5,798 bases of DNA, taken from Betaproteobacteria bacterium. Lineage in GTDB: Bacteria; Pseudomonadota; Gammaproteobacteria; Burkholderiales; Casimicrobiaceae. The position numbers and the translations under genes were made by a program. Below are positions 1-5,466 of the stretch, one piece after another (positions within the stretch are counted from its first letter, which is position 1; each line of letters opens with the position of its first letter). Under the pieces are notes generated by a model. The model did not search any database. It saw only the letters and a list, made by a program, of their open reading frames with translations, and was not told the origin of the DNA. The stretch covers positions 1-5,798 of the forward strand of contig PLYG01000477.1 of assembly GCA_003153335.1 (NCBI GenBank), given 5' to 3'.

Positions 1-300
1 GATTATGATGCCGCAGCGCTGGCGCTCGCCCGGATCGAAGCGCACTACTTCGTTAACCGCATCTTCCTGCCCGAGGGCGCACTGCTCGAGAACGTTGCGC
101 GGATTCGCAATCTGCCGTGCATCATCGTACAAGGCCGTTACGACATCGTTTGTCCGCCGGTCTCCGCGTTCGACTTGCACGCAGCGTGGCCCGAGGCGGA
201 GCTGATCGTCGTGCCCGACGCCGGACATTCGGCCTGGGAGCCCGGCATTACGGCGGGACTCGTCGCGGCGACCGAGCGCATCAAGAGCAGACTGCGCTAG
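1..300 (+). CDS. pip: Proline iminopeptidase (S33 family), C-terminal part; 5' end outside window
   Basis: This is the last 99 codons of an alpha/beta-hydrolase-fold aminopeptidase, open at the left edge and ending in TAG at 298-300. Proline iminopeptidases are cytoplasmic enzymes that remove N-terminal proline from peptides. The visible part carries the family's C-terminal signature: an ARIEAHYF segment (residues 10-17 of the fragment), the IIVQGRYDIVCPP strand holding the catalytic acid (Asp48), an AFDLHAAWPEAEL helix (56-68), and the VPDAGHSAWEPG segment holding the catalytic histidine (His76). The nucleophile serine lies outside the window. The order and spacing match the end of Pip proteins closely, so the family call is strong. 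A general alpha/beta hydrolase is the only realistic alternative. A terminator follows 29 bp after the stop, so the gene probably ends its transcription unit. Confidence 0.9.
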   Translation, partial: DYDAAALALARIEAHYFVNRIFLPEGALLENVARIRNLPCIIVQGRYDIVCPPVSAFDLHAAWPEAELIVVPDAGHSAWEPGITAGLVAATERIKSRLR

Positions 301-329
301 CTGCGCAGCGGTTGCCGTAGCGTGCTGAG

Positions 330-367
330 GAAGGCCGGGCATCCGCTTGGCCTTCTGCTTGTTTTTT
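330..367 (+). terminator. Probable Rho-independent terminator after pip
   Basis: A perfect 7-bp inverted repeat, GAAGGCC (330-336) and GGCCTTC (349-355), encloses a 12-nt loop. A T-rich tail follows at 359-367 and includes six consecutive Ts (362-367). It lies 29 bp past the pip stop on the same strand. The loop is long and five bases separate stem from T-run, so its strength is uncertain. Confidence 0.55.
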
Positions 368-527
368 GGCGCATTCCGCATCGACGCATTGGCGACCCGA
401 TCCGCCCTCCGGAAGAAAGACCCGTCGGCACGGCATTTGCTTGTAAGAAAACATGATTCACCGAAACTGTCATCGGCGGCATGTACCATTGTCTTTGGTG
501 CGTTGAACCCATGTTGTCCGACAGGCG
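368..527. other. Intergenic region upstream of the esterase gene
   Basis: This non-coding stretch is visibly richer in A and T than its neighbours, especially at 436-470 and 481-520, so it probably holds the esterase promoter. I could not find a convincing -35/-10 pair. The best try is TTGTCT (489-494), 17 bp, then TGTTGT (512-517), which matches only 4/6 and 3/6 of the consensus and is not called. No RNA gene or repeat array was seen. Confidence 0.4.
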
Positions 528-1778
528 ATGGAAATGACGAATTGGCGGGAATGGCGTGCGAAGCTGGGGGGTCTGTGGCGGCGCTTTGTGCGCCACGTGT
601 CGCGCGCCACGCCCGAGCAATCGCCACCGCTGCCGCGGAGTCTCGACGAGCTTCCGCCGGCGAAGCCGGCGGTCGCCGTTGCGGAGGCCGATGCGGTCAC
701 GGCGCCCGGCCCCTCTACGGCGAAGATTCCGCTGCCACCCAAGGCCCCGGAATCCGCATCCGCCACGCCGGGCGTCGAGCGCCGTGCCCCGCGCCCGGCG
801 CCACCCGCGCCGGCCGCGCCCCGCGGCAGGTGGTACAGCGAGACCATGATGGTGGCGGCCGGGCGCATCGACTTGGCACCCTGGGTGCCGCCTGCGCGGA
901 CCTATCGCATTTATGAACCCGCGGCGCTGGCGCCGGACCCCTGCCTGTTGGTGGTGCTGCATGGCTGCCGGCAGACTGCGGAAGACATTGCCGAGGGGAC
1001 ACGCCTGAATGAGCACGCCGAGGAGCGCGGCTGGCTGGTCGTTTATCCCGAGCAGGCGATCGCCGCGAACAAATACGGCTGCTGGAACTGGTTCGATCCC
1101 GCGAATCAGCGCGGCGACGGTGAGTGCGCGATCATCGTTGCGATGCAGGATGCGGTGCGTTTGCGCTATGGACTGGAACATGCGCACACTTTTCTGGCGG
1201 GAATGTCGGCGGGCGGCGCGCTGGTCAGTCTGCTGGCGTTGCGTTATCCGGAACGCTGGGCCGCGGTTGCCATTCATTCGGGGTTGCCTTACGGGGCGGC
1301 GACGGACCCGTGGGGGGCGCAACGCGCAATGCGCGAGGGCGCACTGAATCTTGCCGCCGCGCAAACCCTGAGACTCGATTCGAGCGCTGCGGCGGTTCCG
1401 GCGCTCATCCTGCACGGCAACGCAGACAATGTGGTCGATCGGCGCAATGCGGAACTGCTGATGCGTCAGTTTTTGGGCTGGAACGGCTATTTCCCGAACG
1501 CCGCAGACTGGGACAACGCCGCGCTGCCGCCGGTCGACGACGCGCACCTGAAGACGCCGTACGGCCATTCGTACATCCTGCGCGACTACGGCCAGCCGGA
1601 CCGGGCGCCGGTGCGCGAATGCGAAGTCGTCGGTATGGGCCACGCGTGGAGCGGCGGCGACAGCGCGCTGCCGTACCATGACGAACTGGGTCCCGATGCG
1701 AGCGCGCTGATGGTGGAGTTTTTTGCCGGGATCGCTAATCCGGAACCTTTGAAAGAAATGCCAATCAGTCGACCTTGA
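528..1778 (+). CDS. PHB depolymerase-family / LpqC-type esterase
   Basis: This is a 416-residue serine esterase of the alpha/beta-hydrolase fold, of the type annotated as PHB depolymerase family (esterase_phb); such enzymes hydrolyse polyhydroxyalkanoates or other esters. Visible landmarks are the oxyanion-hole strand LLVVLHGCRQT (140-150), the lipase box G-M-S-A-G with nucleophile Ser227, the acid in LILHGNADNVVD (Asp300), and the histidine in GMGHAWSGG (His372). The family's GPDAS ending motif is at 388-392. The catalytic core begins near residue 103. Before it come a basic, Trp/Arg-rich segment (5-27) and a Pro/Ala-rich linker (about 38-98). There is no signal peptide, so a cytoplasmic, possibly granule-associated, location is inferred. 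Two in-frame ATGs are possible. The one at 534 sits 8 nt after an AGG and may be the real start; numbering here is from 528. The 3' end overlaps the convergent Bug gene by 14 bp. Actual substrate is unknown. Confidence 0.88.
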   Translation: MEMTNWREWRAKLGGLWRRFVRHVSRATPEQSPPLPRSLDELPPAKPAVAVAEADAVTAPGPSTAKIPLPPKAPESASATPGVERRAPRPAPPAPAAPRGRWYSETMMVAAGRIDLAPWVPPARTYRIYEPAALAPDPCLLVVLHGCRQTAEDIAEGTRLNEHAEERGWLVVYPEQAIAANKYGCWNWFDPANQRGDGECAIIVAMQDAVRLRYGLEHAHTFLAGMSAGGALVSLLALRYPERWAAVAIHSGLPYGAATDPWGAQRAMREGALNLAAAQTLRLDSSAAAVPALILHGNADNVVDRRNAELLMRQFLGWNGYFPNAADWDNAALPPVDDAHLKTPYGHSYILRDYGQPDRAPVRECEVVGMGHAWSGGDSALPYHDELGPDASALMVEFFAGIANPEPLKEMPISRP

Positions 1779-2742
1779 TGTTTGCGCGCCGGGCCACCTC
1801 ACCCCACTGGACCAGGGTCTTGCGGGCGAACGCGATCCACTCGTCGCGAGGCTGGTTGTCGACCATCAGGCCGGCGTTGACGAGGCGCTGCTGCATGGCG
1901 GGATCGGCAAGTATCTTGTGCAGGTCCGCGGCGACCTTGGCGACAATCTCCTGCGGGGCGCCTTTGGTCACGGCGACGCCGCCCCAACCCTCGCCCGAGA
2001 AACCGGGATAGCCGAGCTCCGCGACCGTCGGCACGTCGGGCAGTTGCGGCGCGCGCGTCGCGCCGGTCGAGGCGATCGCCCGGAACTTGCCCGACTTGAT
2101 GTGCTGCAGGTTCGGGGAAACGCCATCGATGCTGAGCTGTATCGTGTCGCCCAGCAGATCGGTCACCGCCTGCGCGCTGCCCTTGTACATGACGCCCTGG
2201 ATGTCGATGCCGGCGGTGTACTTGAACAGTTCGCCGGTGAGATGCTGGGTCGTGCCCGCGCCCGGATAGCCCCAGTTGAGCTTGCCGGGCGCCTTTTTCG
2301 CGGCGTCGACGATGTCCTTGAGCGAGTGGTAGGGCGACTTGTCGTTGGCCACGATAACCAGCGGATTGCGAAACACCGGCGCGATCAGCACGAAGTCGTT
2401 GAACGGGTTGTAGGGCAGCTTCTGGATGATCGCCGGGTTGACGACCATTGCCGCACTCGTGCTCATCAGCAGTGTGTAGCCGTCGGGCCGCGCGTCCCGG
2501 GCGGCGAGGACACCCGGAATGGCGGCGCCGCCGCCGATGTTCTCGACGAAGACCTGGTGGCCCCACTCCTTGCTCAACGCTTCGGCGATCAGGCGCGCCG
2601 CAATGTCGGTGGCCTGCCCGGCCGGGTAGGGCACGATGAGCCGCACCGGCTTGTTGGGGTACTGGGCGTGCGCCACCGTGCCCAGCGCGCACAGGGCCAA
2701 GGCCAGCGCGGCTGCTGCCAAGCGTCGAAGTTGTCGAATCAT
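1765..2742 (-). CDS. Bug family (TctC-like) tripartite tricarboxylate transporter substrate-binding protein
   Basis: This is a 325-residue periplasmic receptor, normal for the Bug family, whose members bind carboxylates and related organic solutes. A Sec signal peptide is clear: basic start MIRQLRR, hydrophobic core at 8-23, and cleavage predicted after AHA at 26. The mature protein opens with the family signature YPNKPVRLIVPYPAG (28-42) and AGQATDIAAR (41-50). Further hallmarks are PGAGTTQHL (160-168), YKGSAQAVTDLL.G (186-198), the domain-crossover segment RAIASTG (221-227) and PDVPTVAELGYPG (235-247). The start at 2742 is favoured because GGAG lies 7 nt upstream and the signal peptide then starts correctly. 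A longer reading from a GTG at 2820 would put 26 charged residues before the signal peptide. It is last in the leftward gene set, 79 bp after the lyase. No TctA/TctB membrane subunits are in the window, so it may be an orphan receptor. Ligand not predictable from sequence alone. Confidence 0.93.
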   Translation of the reverse strand: MIRQLRRLAAAALALALCALGTVAHAQYPNKPVRLIVPYPAGQATDIAARLIAEALSKEWGHQVFVENIGGGAAIPGVLAARDARPDGYTLLMSTSAAMVVNPAIIQKLPYNPFNDFVLIAPVFRNPLVIVANDKSPYHSLKDIVDAAKKAPGKLNWGYPGAGTTQHLTGELFKYTAGIDIQGVMYKGSAQAVTDLLGDTIQLSIDGVSPNLQHIKSGKFRAIASTGATRAPQLPDVPTVAELGYPGFSGEGWGGVAVTKGAPQEIVAKVAADLHKILADPAMQQRLVNAGLMVDNQPRDEWIAFARKTLVQWGEVARRANIKVD

Positions 2743-2768
2743 GGTTGTCTCCTGAGTTGAGGTATGTT

Positions 2769-2795
2769 TCGCGCGCTCGGGAATCTTGCGCGCAA
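2769..2795 (-). other. GC-rich hairpin between the lyase and Bug genes
   Basis: An inverted repeat GCGCGC (2771-2776) and GCGCGC (2788-2793) has an 11-nt loop. In the leftward RNA the stem extends by a U-G and a U-A pair to 8 bp. No U-run follows on that strand, so it does not look like an intrinsic terminator. It could mark an RNA-processing or stability point that lets the receptor be expressed at a different level. The function is inferred from position only. Confidence 0.35.
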
Positions 2796-2821
2796 TTTTG
2801 ACGATCTGGTCGAACGCCACG

Positions 2822-3781
2822 TCAGGCCATCGCGTGGGGATTCTTGGGATTCTCCGCCGCGAGGCGCATGATCTCCTCGCGCGTGCAGCCCGTGCCGCGA
2901 TGGCTCTTCACCTCCAGCCCCAAGCGCGCACCGATCTCGTGGGCGGCCGTGGTCACCGCTGCCGGGTCGAGCCCGGTATGGACACCCATCTCTTCGAGCA
3001 TCGTGACCAGGTCCGCCATCGGGAAGTTGCCGGCCGAGCCGACCGCCGAGGGAATCGCCATGCCGCCGCCGATGCCGCAGATGGCTCCTTCGAGCCAGTG
3101 CACGCCGGCGTCGAGCGCCGCGAGGATGTTGGCCGTCGCCATGCCGGAGACGTTGTGGATGTGGAAGCCGAGTTCGACGTCCGGAAACTCCTTGTACAGT
3201 CGCGTGTAGAGCCGGCTCACGTGCGCCGGGTCTTCCATGCCGAGCGAGCCCGCGAGGTACTGGCGCTTGATGCCGGCGTTGCGGAAGCGGCCCACGAGGT
3301 CGACGACCTTTTCCTCGGGGATCAGGCCCTCGTACGGGCACCAGAATGCCATGCCGAGGGCCATCACGAAAGGGATGTTGTGCTTCTCGGCGATCTGGAA
3401 CGAGAGGATGTTCTGCTCCACCGCCCGCTCGTTGGTCATGTTCTGGTTGTGGTGCGTGTAGGTCTCGCTCACCGTGATGAGGCCAAGCATCTCGCCCACC
3501 TTCGCATCGATGGCGCGGTGCGCGCCGCGTGTGTTGGGCGCCTGGCCGCGGTAGACGACGCCGGGTTTGCGCCTAATGCGCGCGAACACCTCCTCGGCAT
3601 CGCGCATGTTGGGGACGACCTTCGGGTGGGCGAAGCTCGCCACCTCGACCACGGGGACGCCCAGGTCGGTAAGGCGGTTGCACAGCCACACCTTGTCGTC
3701 GGTGGCTATCCATTTGGGCAGGCTTTGCAGGCCGTCGCGCGGGGCGACGTCCACGAGGAGCATCTTGTCGGGGAGCTTCAT
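2822..3781 (-). CDS. HMG-CoA lyase-like protein (DRE-TIM metallolyase family)
   Basis: This 319-residue TIM-barrel lyase is close to the usual size of the hydroxymethylglutaryl-CoA lyase family, which splits 3-hydroxyacyl-CoA thioesters by a metal-dependent retro-aldol reaction. Visible landmarks are the VAPRDGLQ motif (12-19) with catalytic Arg15 and metal-binding Asp16, the FAHPKVVPNM segment (50-59), the metal-binding H-x-H (His207, His209), and the GSAGNFPMADL segment (248-258) with the conserved Asn252. Two positions differ from classical HMG-CoA lyase. The Asp after H-x-H is Asn210. The glycine-rich loop reads GIGGGMAIP (236-244), about three residues longer and without the mobile-loop cysteine of GLGGCPYA. 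The product may thus be a related lyase, for example for citramalyl-CoA. The start at 3781 has AGGA at good spacing and begins at the first barrel strand. Its ATG overlaps the nitroreductase TGA (ATGA), implying translational coupling. Confidence 0.88.
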   Translation of the reverse strand: MKLPDKMLLVDVAPRDGLQSLPKWIATDDKVWLCNRLTDLGVPVVEVASFAHPKVVPNMRDAEEVFARIRRKPGVVYRGQAPNTRGAHRAIDAKVGEMLGLITVSETYTHHNQNMTNERAVEQNILSFQIAEKHNIPFVMALGMAFWCPYEGLIPEEKVVDLVGRFRNAGIKRQYLAGSLGMEDPAHVSRLYTRLYKEFPDVELGFHIHNVSGMATANILAALDAGVHWLEGAICGIGGGMAIPSAVGSAGNFPMADLVTMLEEMGVHTGLDPAAVTTAAHEIGARLGLEVKSHRGTGCTREEIMRLAAENPKNPHAMA

Positions 3782-4485
3782 GGGTCTTCCTGATTGGTAA
3801 ATCCGTCGAAGGTGGCGAATTGGTCGGCGCTCGCGCGCTCCGTGACCAGCCGGTTCTCGGCCGCATCCGGATCGGCGTAACCGAGCGCCAGCCCGCAGAT
3901 GATGATTTCGCTGTGCGGGATCGCGAGCTCCTGCCGGATCACCGCGTGGAAGTCGGCAAACGCTGCCTGCGGACACGTGTCCAGGCCGCGGCCGCGCGCG
4001 GCGAGCGTCAGGCTGCCGATGAAAATACCGAGGTCGAGCCAGCTGCCGATCTCGAGGTCCTCGTCGAGCGTGAAGATCATGCCGACGGGCGCGCCGAAGA
4101 ACTCGTAGTTACGCCGGCGCTGCCGTTCAGTGGCCACGAAGTCGCCTTTCCCGATTCCAAGCAAGGCGTAGAGGTCCCAGCCGATCTTGCGCCGGCGCCC
4201 GAGGAACGGCTCGCGCCAGTTGACCGGGTAGTAATTCCACTCGCGCCGGTGTTTCCCCGGTCCGTCGCGGTCGAGCGCATCGAGTATGGCCCTCGAGAGC
4301 CGCGCGCGCGTCTCGCCGGCGACGACGCGCACTTTCCACGGCTGGATGTTGCTGCCGCTGGGAGCGCGGCTGGCGAACGTGAGCAGCTCCGCCACGGTCG
4401 TCCGATCCACGGGTGTGGGCAGGAAAGCGCGCACCGCGCGCCGCGTGAGCAGCGCCTCGTCGGCGGTGAGCGTCTCGCGCCTCAT
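3778..4485 (-). CDS. Nitroreductase family FMN-dependent oxidoreductase
   Basis: This 235-residue protein matches the classical nitroreductase fold, whose members are usually homodimeric, FMN-binding NAD(P)H oxidoreductases acting on nitroaromatics, quinones or enoyl-type substrates. The FMN-contacting N-terminal motif is RRAVRAFLPTPVD (15-27), followed by the phosphate-binding RAPSGSNIQPWKV (40-52). The C-terminal half has GSWLDLGIFIGSLTLAARGRGLDTCPQ-type helices (from 147 to 173), whose end is typical of the family, and the final CGLALGYAD motif (197-205) with a terminal basic stretch. The middle (68-128) is longer and very rich in Arg and Trp/Tyr, probably the substrate-site cap. The start at 4485 shares ATGA with the stop of a small upstream ORF; AGGA lies rather far away (13 nt), so coupling may matter. 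Its own stop shares ATGA with the lyase start. Why a flavoprotein belongs in this operon is unclear. Confidence 0.9.
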   Translation of the reverse strand: MRRETLTADEALLTRRAVRAFLPTPVDRTTVAELLTFASRAPSGSNIQPWKVRVVAGETRARLSRAILDALDRDGPGKHRREWNYYPVNWREPFLGRRRKIGWDLYALLGIGKGDFVATERQRRRNYEFFGAPVGMIFTLDEDLEIGSWLDLGIFIGSLTLAARGRGLDTCPQAAFADFHAVIRQELAIPHSEIIICGLALGYADPDAAENRLVTERASADQFATFDGFTNQEDP

Positions 4486-4634
4486 CGCCAGAGGATCCTA
4501 CGGTACACGAGGGGGGCGAACGCGGCGGGGCGGCGCGCGAATTCGGCCTTGACGCGGCCAGGCTCGATCACGCGCGCAACTCCGAGAGGCACCAGCGAGG
4601 CGAGCAACTCGGATTCGTCGTGAACGCTAATCAT
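4482..4634 (-). CDS. Small hypothetical protein, 50 aa, first in the leftward gene set
   Basis: This short reading frame encodes 50 residues beginning MISVHDESELLASLVPLG and ending in a very basic tail (RRPAAFAPLVYRRILWR). I do not recognise a family. It has no signal peptide, no membrane segment and no cysteine. Support for a real gene is positional. It is the first frame downstream of the predicted leftward promoter, and its TGA overlaps the nitroreductase ATG in an ATGA, the same junction used by the next gene pair. Against it, no clear Shine-Dalgarno precedes the ATG at 4634. A TTG at 4667 would lengthen it by 11 residues but lies inside the predicted -10 region. It could be a leader peptide whose translation helps start the nitroreductase. 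Confidence 0.4.
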   Translation of the reverse strand: MISVHDESELLASLVPLGVARVIEPGRVKAEFARRPAAFAPLVYRRILWR

Positions 4635-4638
4635 GGGA

Positions 4639-4668
4639 TTGACGGCTTTGTTCGTTTGTCCGTACAAT
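4639..4668 (+). promoter_or_regulatory. Strong sigma70-type promoter for the GntR regulator
   Basis: TTGACG (4639-4644) and TACAAT (4663-4668) match the consensus at 5/6 positions each, with an 18-bp spacer. Counting seven bases on puts the start at G4675 or A4676, the latter being the first base of the gntR-family ATG. The surroundings are relatively AT-rich for this genome. Confidence 0.7.
4656..4667. promoter_or_regulatory. Candidate operator, inverted repeat TTGT-CCGT-ACAA
   Basis: A perfect 4+4 inverted repeat (TTGT at 4656-4659, ACAA at 4664-4667) sits across the overlapping -10 boxes of the two divergent promoters. GntR-family regulators bind short palindromes in such places, and the adjacent gene encodes one, so autorepression plus control of both arms is plausible. 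The arms are short enough that chance cannot be excluded. Confidence 0.35.
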
Positions 4669-4695
4669 ATGCCCGATGTCGCCCAAACTTGTCAA
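4666..4695 (-). promoter_or_regulatory. Candidate leftward promoter for the small ORF-nitroreductase-lyase-Bug genes
   Basis: On the minus strand a perfect TTGACA (4695 to 4690) is followed after 18 bp by CATATT (4671 to 4666), a 4/6 match to the -10 consensus. The predicted start is near 4659, giving a leader of about 25 nt before the ATG at 4634. The -35 lies within codons 5-7 of the divergent regulator, and the -10 overlaps that of the rightward promoter. Confidence 0.45.
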
Positions 4696-5449
4696 TAGCG
4701 CTCTGGAGGCACCGCCCGCGCTACGCCCCTCGACGCGCTACTCGGCACTCGCCCGCCTGCTCACCTCCGAGATCGAGTCGGGCCGCTACAAGGTGGGCGA
4801 GAAAATCCCCACCGAAGCCGAGCTGCAGCAGCGCTTCGACGTGAGCCGCTACACCGTGCGCGAGGCGCTCCGGGAGCTGAAACACCAGGGGCTGGTGCTG
4901 GCGCGCGCCGGGGTGGGCACTTTGGTGCGCGCCCGGGCACCGCGCACGCGCTTCATGCAGGGGGTGGGCACGCTACAGGAGCTCATCCAGTTCGCCGAAG
5001 CCACGCGCATGTGCGTACTCAAGTGCCGCGAGTTGATCGCCGACGCAGCGCTTGCCGAGCGCCTGGGCGTGAAGCCCGGCCAGCAGTGGCACGAGGCTGC
5101 AGTGCTGCGCTTCCTGCCGAACGAGTCGGTGCCAGTGGCCTCGATGCGCATCTACGTGCGCCCCGAGCACGGCGACGTCCTCGCGCGGATCGACACCGCG
5201 GGCCAGCCGGTCTTCAGCCTGATCGAGCGGTACCACGGCGTACGCATTGCGGAGATACGCCAGCAGATCGTCGCGGTCACCCTCGTGCCCGCCGAAGCGC
5301 GCCTGCTCAAGGCGCGCGCCGGTGCTCCCGCGCTCGAGATCGGGCGCCAGTATTTCGATGCCCAGGACCGGATCGTTATGGCGAGCGAGGGCCTCTATCC
5401 CAGCAACAGGTTCAGCCACAACACGAAATTCCGAATCCAGAGCGCATAG
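4676..5449 (+). CDS. GntR family transcriptional regulator, HutC subfamily (winged HTH + UTRA)
   Basis: This 257-residue regulator has an N-terminal winged helix-turn-helix (about 20-87) followed by an effector-binding UTRA domain (about 105-245), the HutC-subfamily order. The DNA-binding signature is clear: LLTSEIESGRYKVGEKIPTE (28-47), then ELQQRFDVSRYTVREALREL (49-68) containing the recognition helix, and the wing with the conserved GxGT (79-82). The UTRA part shows LRFLPNESVPVASMRIYV (144-161), the PVFSLIERYHGVRI segment (178-191) and the ending EGLYPSNRF (238-246). UTRA domains bind small metabolites that release or change DNA binding. The ATG at 4676 is the only ATG, GTG or TTG start available before the HTH, and the promoter predicts transcription beginning at it. 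It diverges from the nitroreductase-lyase-Bug genes and precedes a CoA-transferase by 17 bp, so it probably controls both arms. Effector unknown. Confidence 0.93.
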   Translation: MSPKLVNSALEAPPALRPSTRYSALARLLTSEIESGRYKVGEKIPTEAELQQRFDVSRYTVREALRELKHQGLVLARAGVGTLVRARAPRTRFMQGVGTLQELIQFAEATRMCVLKCRELIADAALAERLGVKPGQQWHEAAVLRFLPNESVPVASMRIYVRPEHGDVLARIDTAGQPVFSLIERYHGVRIAEIRQQIVAVTLVPAEARLLKARAGAPALEIGRQYFDAQDRIVMASEGLYPSNRFSHNTKFRIQSA

Positions 5450-5455
5450 ACGAAA

Positions 5456-5465
5456 GGGAATTCCC
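5456..5465. repeat. 10-bp perfect palindrome over the CoA-transferase ribosome binding site
   Basis: GGGAATTCCC lies between the regulator stop and the CoA-transferase ATG, and its left arm is part of the AGGGA (5455-5459) that serves as ribosome binding site. As RNA it could form only a weak 3-bp stem with a 4-nt loop. As DNA it could be a protein-binding site. Either role is speculative. Confidence 0.3.
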
Positions 5466-5466
5466 G

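Noticed and set aside
1718..1724. T-rich run near the esterase 3' end as a terminator
   Set aside because: It lies inside the coding sequence and has no adequate stem immediately before it.
297..1802. Open frame of 501 codons on the minus strand opposite the esterase
   Set aside because: The Arg/Gln/Gly-rich translation has no recognisable domain, whereas the plus strand encodes a complete esterase with its catalytic triad. Long antisense frames are expected in high-GC coding DNA.
1918..2760. Plus-strand open frame opposite the Bug gene
   Set aside because: Low-complexity Arg/Gly/Ala translation without motifs; the minus strand carries a clear signal peptide and Bug signatures.
2743..2820. 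Longer Bug protein starting at a GTG at 2820
   Set aside because: It would place 26 charged residues before a well-formed signal peptide. The ATG at 2742 has a good ribosome binding site.
2786..3793. Plus-strand open frame opposite the lyase
   Set aside because: The His/Val/Arg-rich translation is typical of the complement of a GC-rich gene; the lyase motifs are on the minus strand.
3782..3976. Longer lyase reading starting at 3976
   Set aside because: The added residues are Arg-rich nonsense from within the nitroreductase gene. The ATG at 3781 begins the first barrel strand and has an AGGA site.
3820..4623. Plus-strand open frame opposite the nitroreductase and small ORF
   Set aside because: No domain features; explained as the complement of the nitroreductase gene.
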